Assembly (NCBI GenBank): GCA_914767715.1
Contig: OU612065.1
Coordinates: 14,010,001 to 14,074,000, forward strand
Direction of reading: 5' to 3'
Source of the DNA: Membranipora membranacea
Taxonomy: Eukaryota > Bryozoa > Gymnolaemata > Cheilostomatida > Membraniporidae
DNA: 64,000 bases
Shown: positions 46,801 to 58,161 of the stretch, piece after piece
Layout: each line of letters opens with the position of its first letter
How positions within the stretch are numbered: position 1 is the first letter of the stretch
Position numbers and translations under genes: made by a program
The notes under the pieces: generated by a model
Databases searched by the model: none
Told to the model about the DNA's origin: nothing
Seen by the model: the letters and a program-made list of their open reading frames with translations, nothing else

Positions 46801-49800
46801 GGGGCCCTCCTTGCGCGTCCAGCTTCCCCCGCATCGAATCTGGGCAACGCTGCGAAGGGCTGGGGCCCTCCTTGCGCGTCCAGCTTCCCCCGCATCGAAT
46901 CTGGGCAACGCTGCGAAGGGCTGGGGCCCTCCTTGCGCGTCCAGCTTCCCCCGCATCGAATCTGGGCAACGCTGCGAAGGGCTGGGGCCCTCCTTGCGCG
47001 TCCAGCTTCCCCCGCATCGAATCTGGGCAACGCTGCGAAGGGCTGGGGCCCTCCTTGCGCGTCCAGCTTCCCCCGCATCGAATCTGGGCAACGCTGCGAA
47101 GGGCTGGGGCCCTCCTTGCGCGTCCAGCTTCCCCCGCATCGAATCTGGGCCACGCTGCGAAGGGCTGGGGCCCTCCTTGCGCGTCCAGCTTCCCCCGCAT
47201 CGAATCTGGGCCACGCTGCGAAGGGCTGGGGCCCTCCTTGCGCGTCCAGCTTCCCCCGCATCGAATCTGGGCCACGCTGCGAAGGGCTGGGGCCCTCCTT
47301 GCGCGTCCAGCTTCCCCCGCATCGAATCTGGGCCACGCTGCGAAGGGCTGGGGCCCTCCTTGCGCGTCCAGCTTCCCCCGCATCGAATCTGGGCCACGCT
47401 GCGAAGGGCTGGGGCCCTCCTTGCGCGTCCAGCTTCCCCCGCATCGAATCTGGGCCACGCTGCGAAGGGCTGGGGCCCTCCTTGCGCGTCCAGCTTCCCC
47501 CGCATCGAATCTGGGCCACGCTGCGAAGGGCTGGGGCCCTCCTTGCGCGTCCAGCTTCCCCCGCATCGAATCTGGGCCACGCTGCGAAGGGCTGGGGCCC
47601 TCCTTGCGCGTCCAGCTTCCCCCGCATCGAATCTGGGCCACGCTGCGAAGGGCTGGGGCCCTCCTTGCGCGTCCAGCTTCCCCCGCATCGAATCTGGGCC
47701 ACGCTGCGAAGGGCTGGGGCCCTCCTTGCGCGTCCAGCTTCCCCCGCATCGAATCTGGGCCACGCTGCGAAGGGCTGGGGCCCTCCTTGCGCGTCCAGCT
47801 TCCCCCGCATCGAATCTGGGCCACGCTGCGAAGGGCTGGGGCCCTCCTTGCGCGTCCAGCTTCCCCCGCATCGAATCTGGGCCACGCTGCGAAGGGCTGG
47901 GGCCCTCCTTGCGCGTCCAGCTTCCCCCGCATCGAATCTGGGCCACGCTGCGAAGGGCTGGGGCCCTCCTTGCGCGTCCAGCTTCCCCCGCATCGAATCT
48001 GGGCCACGCTGCGAAGGGCTGGGGCCCTCCTTGCGCGTCCAGCTTCCCCCGCATCGAATCTGGGCCACGCTGCGAAGGGCTGGGGCCCTCCTTGCGCGTC
48101 CAGCTTCCCCCGCATCGAATCTGGGCCACGCTGCGAAGGGCTGGGGCCCTCCTTGCGCGTCCAGCTTCCCCCGCATCGAATCTGGGCCACGCTGCGAAGG
48201 GCTGGGGCCCTCCTTGCGCGTCCAGCTTCCCCCGCATCGAATCTGGGCCACGCTGCGAAGGGCTGGGGCCCTCCTTGCGCGTCCAGCTTCCCCCGCATCG
48301 AATCTGGGCCACGCTGCGAAGGGCTGGGGCCCTCCTTGCGCGTCCAGCTTCCCCCGCATCGAATCTGGGCCACGCTGCGAAGGGCTGGGGCCCTCCTTGC
48401 GCGTCCAGCTTCCCCCGCATCGAATCTGGGCCACGCTGCGAAGGGCTGGGGCCCTCCTTGCGCGTCCAGCTTCCCCCGCATCGAATCTGGGCCACGCTGC
48501 GAAGGGCTGGGGCCCTCCTTGCGCGTCCAGCTTCCCCCGCATCGAATCTGGGCCACGCTGCGAAGGGCTGGGGCCCTCCTTGCGCGTCCAGCTTCCCCCG
48601 CATCGAATCTGGGCCACGCTGCGAAGGGCTGGGGCCCTCCTTGCGCGTCCAGCTTCCCCCGCATCGAATCTGGGCCACGCTGCGAAGGGCTGGGGCCCTC
48701 CTTGCGCGTCCAGCTTCCCCCGCATCGAATCTGGGCCACGCTGCGAAGGGCTGGGGCCCTCCTTGCGCGTCCAGCTTCCCCCGCATCGAATCTGGGCCAC
48801 GCTGCGAAGGGCTGGGGCCCTCCTTGCGCGTCCAGCTTCCCCCGCATCGAATCTGGGCCACGCTGCGAAGGGCTGGGGCCCTCCTTGCGCGTCCAGCTTC
48901 CCCCGCATCGAATCTGGGCCACGCTGCGAAGGGCTGGGGCCCTCCTTGCGCGTCCAGCTTCCCCCGCATCGAATCTGGGCCACGCTGCGAAGGGCTGGGG
49001 CCCTCCTTGCGCGTCCAGCTTCCCCCGCATCGAATCTGGGCCACGCTGCGAAGGGCTGGGGCCCTCCTTGCGCGTCCAGCTTCCCCCGCATCGAATCTGG
49101 GCCACGCTGCGAAGGGCTGGGGCCCTCCTTGCGCGTCCAGCTTCCCCCGCATCGAATCTGGGCCACGCTGCGAAGGGCTGGGGCCCTCCTTGCGCGTCCA
49201 GCTTCCCCCGCATCGAATCTGGGCCACGCTGCGAAGGGCTGGGGCCCTCCTTGCGCGTCCAGCTTCCCCCGCATCGAATCTGGGCCACGCTGCGAAGGGC
49301 TGGGGCCCTCCTTGCGCGTCCAGCTTCCCCCGCATCGAATCTGGGCCACGCTGCGAAGGGCTGGGGCCCTCCTTGCGCGTCCAGCTTCCCCCGCATCGAA
49401 TCTGGGCCACGCTGCGAAGGGCTGGGGCCCTCCTTGCGCGTCCAGCTTCCCCCGCATCGAATCTGGGCCACGCTGCGAAGGGCTGGGGCCCTCCTTGCGC
49501 GTCCAGCTTCCCCCGCATCGAATCTGGGCCACGCTGCGAAGGGCTGGGGCCCTCCTTGCGCGTCCAGCTTCCCCCGCATCGAATCTGGGCCACGCTGCGA
49601 AGGGCTGGGGCCCTCCTTGCGCGTCCAGCTTCCCCCGCATCGAATCTGGGCCACGCTGCGAAGGGCTGGGGCCCTCCTTGCGCGTCCAGCTTCCCCCGCA
49701 TCGAATCTGGGCCACGCTGCGAAGGGCTGGGGCCCTCCTTGCGCGTCCAGCTTCCCCCGCATCGAATCTGGGCCACGCTGCGAAGGGCTGGGGCCCTCCT

Positions 49801-51470
49801 TGCGCGTCCAGCTTCCCCCGCATCGAATCTGGGCCACGCTGCGAAGGGCTGGGGCCCTCCTTGCGCGTCCAGCTTCCCCCGCATCGAATCTGGGCCACGC
49901 TGCGAAGGGCTGGGGCCCTCCTTGCGCGTCCAGCTTCCCCCGCATCGAATCTGGGCCACGCTGCGAAGGGCTGGGGCCCTCCTTGCGCGTCCAGCTTCCC
50001 CCGCATCGAATCTGGGCCACGCTGCGAAGGGCTGGGGCCCTCCTTGCGCGTCCAGCTTCCCCCGCATCGAATCTGGGCCACGCTGCGAAGGGCTGGGGCC
50101 CTCCTTGCGCGTCCAGCTTCCCCCGCATCGAATCTGGGCCACGCTGCGAAGGGCTGGGGCCCTCCTTGCGCGTCCAGCTTCCCCCGCATCGAATCTGGGC
50201 CACGCTGCGAAGGGCTGGGGCCCTCCTTGCGCGTCCAGCTTCCCCCGCATCGAATCTGGGCCACGCTGCGAAGGGCTGGGGCCCTCCTTGCGCGTCCAGC
50301 TTCCCCCGCATCGAATCTGGGCCACGCTGCGAAGGGCTGGGGCCCTCCTTGCGCGTCCAGCTTCCCCCGCATCGAATCTGGGCCACGCTGCGAAGGGCTG
50401 GGGCCCTCCTTGCGCGTCCAGCTTCCCCCGCATCGAATCTGGGCCACGCTGCGAAGGGCTGGGGCCCTCCTTGCGCGTCCAGCTTCCCCCGCATCGAATC
50501 TGGGCCACGCTGCGAAGGGCTGGGGCCCTCCTTGCGCGTCCAGCTTCCCCCGCATCGAATCTGGGCCACGCTGCGAAGGGCTGGGGCCCTCCTTGCGCGT
50601 CCAGCTTCCCCCGCATCGAATCTGGGCCACGCTGCGAAGGGCTGGGGCCCTCCTTGCGCGTCCAGCTTCCCCCGCATCGAATCTGGGCCACGCTGCGAAG
50701 GGCTGGGGCCCTCCTTGCGCGTCCAGCTTCCCCCGCATCGAATCTGGGCCACGCTGCGAAGGGCTGGGGCCCTCCTTGCGCGTCCAGCTTCCCCCGCATC
50801 GAATCTGGGCCACGCTGCGAAGGGCTGGGGCCCTCCTTGCGCGTCCAGCTTCCCCCGCATCGAATCTGGGCCACGCTGCGAAGGGCTGGGGCCCTCCTTG
50901 CGCGTCCAGCTTCCCCCGCATCGAATCTGGGCCACGCTGCGAAGGGCTGGGGCCCTCCTTGCGCGTCCAGCTTCCCCCGCATCGAATCTGGGCCACGCTG
51001 CGAAGGGCTGGGGCCCTCCTTGCGCGTCCAGCTTCCCCCGCATCGAATCTGGGCCACGCTGCGAAGGGCTGGGGCCCTCCTTGCGCGTCCAGCTTCCCCC
51101 GCATCGAATCTGGGCCACGCTGCGAAGGGCTGGGGCCCTCCTTGCGCGTCCAGCTTCCCCCGCATCGAATCTGGGCCACGCTGCGAAGGGCTGGGGCCCT
51201 CCTTGCGCGTCCAGCTTCCCCCGCATCGAATCTGGGCCACGCTGCGAAGGGCTGGGGCCCTCCTTGCGCGTCCAGCTTCCCCCGCATCGAATCTGGGCCA
51301 CGCTGCGAAGGGCTGGGGCCCTCCTTGCGCGTCCAGCTTCCCCCGCATCGAATCTGGGCCACGCTGCGAAGGGCTGGGGCCCTCCTTGCGCGTCCAGCTT
51401 CCCCCGCATCGAATCTGGGCCACGCTGCGAAGGGCTGGGGCCCTCCTTGCGCGTCCAGCTTCCCCCGCAT
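43857..51470 (+). repeat. Satellite array 4: 124.8 copies of a 61-bp GC-rich repeat
   Basis: 124 full units from 43,857 to 51,420 plus 50 bases of another, ending abruptly in unique sequence. The unit is about 69% GC, has six CpGs, begins (A/C)ACGCTGCGAAGGG and ends with the 22-base module of array 3. By eye the only variable base is the first: A in units 1-2, C in unit 3, A in units 4-54, C in all units from 55 (47,151) on. The unit contains none of TAA, TAG, TGA or their complements, so all six frames stay open for over 2,500 codons. Because 61 is not a multiple of three, the peptide repeats every 61 residues through all frames. No start context, splice site or conserved domain supports a protein. 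Confidence 0.98.
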
Positions 51471-52468
51471 CACAAATGGAGCCATAACTCCAGCTGTGGT
51501 AATGTGACTTTGTAATTTCCACTGCTGATGTGGTAAATAGAGTCTGCCTGATGCTGTTTAGCGGTCAGCTCATCCACTATTTTTTATACTTTAGTTCCCT
51601 ACACTAATGATATGGTATTGCGATTGCTCACGCAGAACTGCTCTCTGATAATCTGCTAATGTGGTACCTTGGTGACCGTCCTGACCCCGGGGGTGGTATA
51701 GAGATCTCCTATACTAAACTGCTGTAGCGAGCCTGCTATGCATGATAACCCAGTATCCTCTACTCCCGTAGGTGGAGTGGCGATTGCTCAATGTGTATCG
51801 GCGTGTCTAGTTTAAGAAAGGCTCAAGCTTCCATTGATGGCCGTGGTTATCAACACACTTATATCAGTTATTCTGGGCCTTTTACAGTCATCGATAGCTT
51901 ATATATTATACCTGTCAGCAGCGTTGCATACTCGAAGATGATAAGTACTCGCATCGTTTCCATTCGAGCACCGTTGCATAAATGGTTTGAGGTTGAGTTC
52001 AAGGGAGCAGTTGCTAGAAATCTAGGCGATCAAAACCCCAACATGCCACAGTATTAGTTCAATTGGCCCTTTATAAACTCCATGATTATCCTGACCTCCC
52101 TGATTAGCCTATTTTGGCAATAAGTGGTTACTGGAGTTGCGTCCTTTTGATTTGAGGAAGGACAACTCACTTCAATACCCAGTAGCCTCTTTGATTCATC
52201 ATGAAGTTATTTTATATTAGCGGGCCAAATTTATACTCATGTTGAGCCGCGAAATTGAAAAAATAAAGTAACTTTCTCCACATATGACTTCAATTTGGAT
52301 ATGAGGGAGAAGGATGTGAGCTCTCTGATTTGATGATGCTTGCAATCTGGACATAAAACACAGGATAGTCCTACCTATGTCACTGAGGCCAAATTAATTA
52401 TGATAATCATATGTCTTCTTCTATTCTGGAGAAATAGAGTTGAATAAGACTGGAGGAATAGATAGTAG

Positions 52469-52503
52469 ATATATATATATTATTATATATATATATATAT
52501 ATA
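52469..52503. repeat. (AT)n microsatellite
   Basis: Alternating A and T with one extra T, about 35 bases. Confidence 0.9.
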
Positions 52504-52524
52504 AAACAAACTGGTTTAAGCAAG

Positions 52525-52598
52525 TTACTCCTTTGTCTAAGCAAGGAGTTCTAACTCCTTGGTCTAAGCAAGGAGTTCTTACTTCTTGGTCTAAGTGG
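52525..52598 (+). repeat. 27-bp tandem repeat with internal hairpin
   Basis: Units start at 52525, 52552 and 52579 (partial). Each contains ACTCCTTGGTCTAAGCAAGG followed by AGT, so ACTCCTTG pairs with CAAGGAGT. Across unit borders CAAGGAGTT and AACTCCTTG also pair. The same 8-base arms form the hairpin at 21,017-21,037. Confidence 0.85.
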
Positions 52599-53040
52599 AT
52601 TTTTTTCTTTGTTGGTACTCTACTCAGGTCTCCCTGTTCTACTCGCTGGGTTGAAAATAATTTTTTTGAATTTCTGTCGATCTGTTTACTGACTGGCTGT
52701 CACTTCAGTGATGGATGTAAATTGCAGTAAGATGTATGAAAGTTTTCCGCTGCCTCCGTGGTAAAGTCATCAGACTTGGTGTTGGCATTTATACATTGCT
52801 GTACATGTACATGTACTTGATTGATACCCAACATCAGCAACACTCACCACTTCACCTGCATGTGCATAGTTTCAACCTCTCCCATAGCACAAATTTAAAT
52901 AACCAGATGAAAATGATAAATAATGTGTGATATGTTCATAGGTAGGTGTGTCTAATATAATTTGCTCTGGTGTGGAATGCAATGTGAAATTGATTAATGT
53001 GAGTATATGTTGCAACAGCGGCTTCGAAATATACTCATCA

Positions 53041-53110
53041 ATTGGACAAGTGGTTAGAGCTGTGGGAATACTTTGAGGCAGAGGGTGCTTGTAATCCTGT
53101 CACTCCGCTT
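53041..53110 (+). mobile_element. Probable SINE head remnant
   Basis: GGACAAGTGGTTAGAGC resembles a tRNA A-box region, and GGTGCTTGTAATCC about 35 bases on resembles a decayed B-box. No body was delimited. Confidence 0.35.
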
Positions 53111-53742
53111 AATTCCACGAATGAGGCGGGAAATTCGGTCTTGCATGGGCTTTAGCCTACTAAACAAGTGTCTTAAACAGAGTTCCCTACTGCTGGTGCA
53201 CAGTCGCGTTAAGGTTCAAGCTATAGGCAACCAGTCCCCTTCACAGCCTCAGGGGTTGTGAGAGCATTATTAATTATGTTTTTTTGACATTGCAATTTAA
53301 GGCATATCGTTAGCAATGGAAATCCCAGGGGATTTGACTGCGACACGGATCATTCAATTACATATTTTTTGGTCACTGCATTTGGATTTCTCGGGAGACA
53401 GTGCCTCCCTGCCTCTCTTAGAGCTGCGTGCCTGTGTCTTGAAAGAAGCAAGCCTCAATATTTCGCATTCTGAGTCCTTAAAATTACAGTCACAATGGAA
53501 TGTCTATGTTTGTGCGTCAGAATTTCCACTTTCAAGGTTTTGGTATACTGAAACCCCCCTGATGGGAGAGGTGGGAATGAAGCAGGCCAAGTAAACTGGT
53601 ATAATTATATCTAGATTGATGGTAGACAGTTAAGTTAGGTGGTTCAGTGTCTACAGTAAAAAAAAACTCACGATTCAGTGTCTGCAGTACTCCTCACAAA
53701 ATATTGATATTTTATTATTAGAATCTACAAACTTCCCTAGCG

Positions 53743-56700
53743 ATGGCGTCAGATGATTGGGAGAGTGATGGAGAGTTTGAAGCTTCCATACTGCAGATGG
53801 ATGGGAAACAGGATATCTCAGCAATTGTGGACGGCAGTCACTTGTTTGAAAACAAGCTTAAATCATCTGATACATCATCTGTCGTGTCTGTTTTCCCAAA
53901 AGTAAAGGGGGAGCCAGCAATTCCTAGCTGCAGTACACCAAGAGATCCAAAGGGCAGCATGCGAGTCGGGGTCAAACAGCCGGGTATGTAACATTGAACC
54001 TTCTTATTAAGTATCAAGTCAAACTTCTTTTTGTCAAATATTTATACTAAGAAGCACTTTATTCCCTATCCATTCGATTATTTATGGACATCAGAAAAAT
54101 TCTATAAATCTACCATGTCAAATTTGAATCTGAGAAATGTTCGCTGATGGTTCGAAAGAGGATTTCAACAATGGTAATAACTTGACTTGTAAATATCCAG
54201 CTTCTTTTTCAGATTTGTCCTGCTCACTTTCCACCATTCAGTCAGATGTAACACTCTGTGATGAAAGGACGCCTGCCAAAAACAAGCCTGCAATGCAGTC
54301 TACACCTATACAGCATGTTAGAGCTAATATCAGACAATCAGAGACTCCAGTGCTACAGTCGACTACAGACAGCTCCACGAGGAGAAGGAGGAAGTTTCCT
54401 GGTCCTGCTGGTACTCTACCTAAACTGGTGATTATAATCCAGTCATACTCAATCATCAAATGATTTAATTGTGGTATGAGTATTTCCTGATTGGAGGGTA
54501 TTCAATGCATCAAACCTGTTTTGTAGGGAAATCCACTTATTTGATAGGTTGTTACAGGCCCAAACTTGCTATCTGTGCTAAAGCCCTTTGTCAAAATTGA
54601 AGTATACAAATATTCAATACATAACTTGCATTGCATCAAGACCACCAAAATGCTCTGAAATCTTAGATTTGTGGATATGTTGAGTATGTGGAGTCATCCA
54701 TGACTAGCCAACTCTTCATAACATTAGAGAGGTTGTCCTGTAACCTTTGCCTTTTGTGCAATGTTTTTTTAAATATTCTTTTACAAAAACACGATAAAGA
54801 AAGGTCCATCAAAATAGTAAAGATTCTATCACCAGCACCGGTAATTGTGAACATGATGTTAAAGAAATTTGCTACCGTTGTGGGTGCTCTTGCTTTACCA
54901 TCTTCAAACTTTGTTCTTATGTTTACAGCGCAAAGACATGGATTTGAAACAGATGAACAATATACATGTGGATGTGGAATCTCCTGTTGAACATATGGAG
55001 GTATGTGGATGCAAGCTTGTCGATAAAAATACCCGGATAATAATGGTGATAATACTTTTTTACCCATGAGGAGTAACTCTCTTTCCATGTCCTGCAGGGT
55101 TAGAATAGTTGAAAATTATGGCTAGTCAACTCCCCCATCAGCTAGTATATTAATGATGACACTTTACTAGCTCATCTAAACCATAGCGAGTATTATATAT
55201 TGCGTATATATAATATATACTATATTGCATGTATTTTTTTTATATTCTTCTAATTATAACAGCGTCTTTATTTTTCACCAGGAGAATGTAACAAGTCAGG
55301 ACAGCCAACCGCTGAGTGTTTCAACATATGCGACCTGGAGAGGTCTAGTTGAGGATCTTGAATTGTCTAGAGACCATCTACTAAAGCATAGCATCTGCAA
55401 TGCTCTATGTAATGTAAGTTTGAAATTGTACGAAGTATTTGGTGATACCTTGTGATAAAAAGATATTATTCCAAAAAGAGGTAAATTCTACTCATCCATA
55501 ATTAACAAGTAGAATGTGGGTCATAATTTGGAGTTACCCATTCATTGTATGACATGTAATCAGTTTTCTGAGCTCTGATTTAGGCCTCAATTTGGAGTTG
55601 TCCTCTCTCCAGTAATAGTAATTGTAATAGGATAAAAATTATTTTTGATTCAGAATCTGCAACATTGAAAACTCAGGTGGACATAGTTTGGGAAATAATT
55701 TTAGTATATGGTTAGTCAGTATAGCATATTCTGCCTGTTTTGCGGACAATTTGGCAGAATTTTTCATGAGTTTCGTCGCTAAAATTAAGATTTTTCAACA
55801 TTCAAGCCTCCAATGATTTGGAAACCCTGTCTCACAGGGTCTCACAGGGTTTTCAATAATGCAGACTCTGAATCAAAAATCATTTTTATCGTAACAAAAG
55901 CGGTTTTCAAGATAACCCTCTTTCAGCAGGTTTTTCCTATGCCGCGTGGGTTAAAACTCTGGAGAGAGGACAACTCAGACTTGAGGCATAAGTACGAGCT
56001 CAGAAAACTGTCTATTGCACTATTGTACTATTGCACTATTGCACTAATTGTAGGCCTCCAAAAAACAGTTACCTGATGGTAAGGTGCCCCTCTTAGTGGT
56101 TGTGATAGATACTATCAACAAGAGCCTGCCTGATGCGTCAACTACTATCAAAGACCTCACAGGTAGTGTTATTCTTTTAATTGACATTGACATCTAGCCA
56201 ATAAGTTGGCTCTGTTTCTCCCCACCCACATATCAGAGCCAAGCACATTGACTAATCGACATCCAAATACTTAGAGAAAAGGAGGTTATCTGAGTTACAT
56301 AATGTTTGTACATGGTATGGCTGTGTATGATATTGAGTTAATTACTTGAAGTTTCCTTGTTGTCTCACATCATAAAAGTAGAGGACAACTCTGTTAAAGA
56401 CGTTATGCCTATTGACTATTGACTATTGACTCATGGAAAATGATACATTAAAGTATCTGTGCAAATGAAGTAAGGAGTTTAATCACCTGCTGGTTAGAGT
56501 GGTGAAATATCTACGATAAGAAAATTCACAATATCACATCCATATTGAGAGCAAACCATATGGACTTACAGAATCACCAAGATTGACTCCTGTTGCTGTA
56601 TCTTGTTTTGAACAACAGTTTATCACTCTGTCATATTGTGATGTTGAAGGTTCAATGCAAGGAGTCATCCACAGTCATTTGCTTAAGCAACATTATGATC

Positions 56701-58161
56701 AGCTAAAGATTGGCTCTGCTATGCTGCTGAAGCATGTAAGTTCCATCCTTTCTCTTTTCTCTCTTCTAAGTCAGCTTAAATATGTAAATATTTACAATGA
56801 TGGCACATGGTACATGGTTAGCATCAATGGAGGCCCAGCAGCTTCTCTCCCTGCCTGTTTAAGATCTGTTTGCATCGATACACCCAAAATGCTCTGAAAT
56901 TTAGATTTGCCGATACAAACCAGCTGGTAATTGAACTCCAAATTTCATTTTCACAGATACTTCAATGTTTTGTTTATGAGTGGGTGATTACGCATAAAGC
57001 CTTCAGCAGAGGTGTCCTCTGTTTTTATGATTTGAGACAACTCATATTTCCAAGAACACTTCAAGTAATAAAATCAACAGTGTGACAAAATTGCCAAGAC
57101 CTCAATCCTAAGTCTAAAATTCTATTTCAGAGTGCTGTCTTCAGTCCAACCTCAAGACGACAGTACCTCAACATCACACCAAATAACCTGCTTCAAGTCT
57201 ACTCTGAAAATGAGAGAACCTCTGAAATCAGTGCAACAAAAGTAAGCAACTCCTCCATGCCTATAGAATCACTCCTAACTCAGCCAATATCATGTCCGGC
57301 AAAGAGAACTGAGAAACAGCCAAGGTGTGTAACACCGAGTACAAGCTCAACTAGTCTCTTCACTAGTCCGACAAACTTGAGAATAATATCTAACCCACCA
57401 CCAACACATGGTAGATTGCGTGTGACAAGCAAAACCTCCTCAACAACAGCGGCCTCTGTCGGAGAAAATGAGCGGGCCGAAATAAATAACCAGATAAATA
57501 ACCTACATCAGAGTTCTAAACCCCTCACTCACATTCCTCTCACTGACCAACACATCAACACTGTGACCTCAAAGACTTCAGCTCAACGAGAGAAGACAAC
57601 TGGAAAATATAGTTTTGCATCCACCGTAGCTAAAAGCTCAACACAAGGACAAAACAATCTCATAAACAACCCGGCCAATCATAATCATAATAATACTCCG
57701 CAACCTGCCCAAGGACACAGTCTGAGACTGACAAATAAGGTACAGACTGCTGAACCTCCGCTGCCTGTTACTAAGCTGCTGACACAGAATACAGACATGG
57801 ACCTCTTTGATGATGGTTTGTTTTTATGTTCTACCCATAGACTTAATATACTCCGGGGAGGATAATAAGTCCATGGTTCTAACAATTATGATCATTTGTT
57901 TATCCTTTCCATCAACTTAGAGATAATCGGTACGAATTTGATGAGTCGTCAATGCATAGGGTCAGACCATACATGGCTCTCTGGCTACCTAACTGGTATC
58001 ATTTATCCCAATTTAGTTTAGTTTAGTTTTCCTCTGATATTTGTACATCTCCTTGCTGAAGTAAACACAGATGTGTCCGCATTCCTTGTGCTGCTTGGCC
58101 TTTGTTCATATGATTTTTTTGGCTATTTTCAGATGATCTTCTTGGAGATTTGGATTTCTAA
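53743..58161 (+). CDS. HROB: HROB (MCM8IP), homologous-recombination factor with OB-fold
   Basis: Exons: 53743-53983, 54213-54427, 54929-55000, 55282-55413, 56069-56162, 56650-56735, 57131-57815, 58133-58161. They total 1,554 bases (517 residues), with all phases consistent. The human protein is about 647 residues. HROB binds and activates the MCM8-MCM9 helicase in homologous recombination and interstrand-crosslink repair. Seen here: an acidic N-terminus (DDWESDGEFEASIL); RRKFPGPAGTLP at about 139-150, the family signature; an OB-fold region at about 200-305 with LPDGKVPLLVVVID, SLPDASTTIKDLTG, SMQGVIHSHLLK, KIGSAMLLKH and VFSPTSRRQYLNITPNNLLQ; a Ser/Thr/Asn-rich linker; and an acidic end DLFDDDDLLGDLDF, as in the vertebrate C-terminus. 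The donors of exons 2 (GTGATT) and 7 (GTTTGT) are weak. Intron 4 carries a palindromic element. Confidence 0.9.
55561..56014. mobile_element. Second copy of the palindromic foldback element, in HROB intron 4
   Basis: The left end reads CAGTTTTCTGAGCTCTGATT and the right end closes with CAGAAAACTGTCTA. The arms share long blocks with the 616-bp element at 34,234-34,849, such as GGCCTCAATT, TTTGATTCAGAATCTGC, GGACATAGTTTGGGAAATAA and TTTTGCGGACAA. The first bases of the left terminus and parts of the central arms are lost. The right arm keeps the segment deleted from the other copy's right arm. An 8-bp tandem repeat (CTATTGCA, about four copies, 56,012-56,047) starts at its right end, and the HROB exon 5 acceptor lies 54 bases downstream. 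Confidence 0.85.

Larger units (their letters stand above)
51471..53742. other. Intergenic region upstream of HROB
   Basis: Unique AT-rich sequence with small repeats and SINE remnants, listed separately. It should hold the HROB promoter; a possible 3' splice site (TTATTATTAG, about 53,722) just before the ATG hints at a 5' UTR exon upstream. Confidence 0.5.

Noticed and set aside
43521-51470. CRISPR-like array
   Set aside because: Units are contiguous with no unique spacers, and the window is plainly eukaryotic.
41775-51515. Plus-strand open frames of 3,019-3,246 codons across the satellites
   Set aside because: They are produced by stop-free tandem repeats whose periods (10 and 61) rotate through all frames. 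Comparable frames exist on the minus strand. There is no domain, no plausible start and only low-complexity content.
42593-51522. Minus-strand open frames of 2,568-2,952 codons
   Set aside because: Same cause. The predicted peptides simply cycle the 61-mer and the 10-mer.
55813-56076. ORF overlapping HROB intron 4
   Set aside because: It lies over the palindromic element and the exon 5 acceptor. The peptide has no recognisable features.
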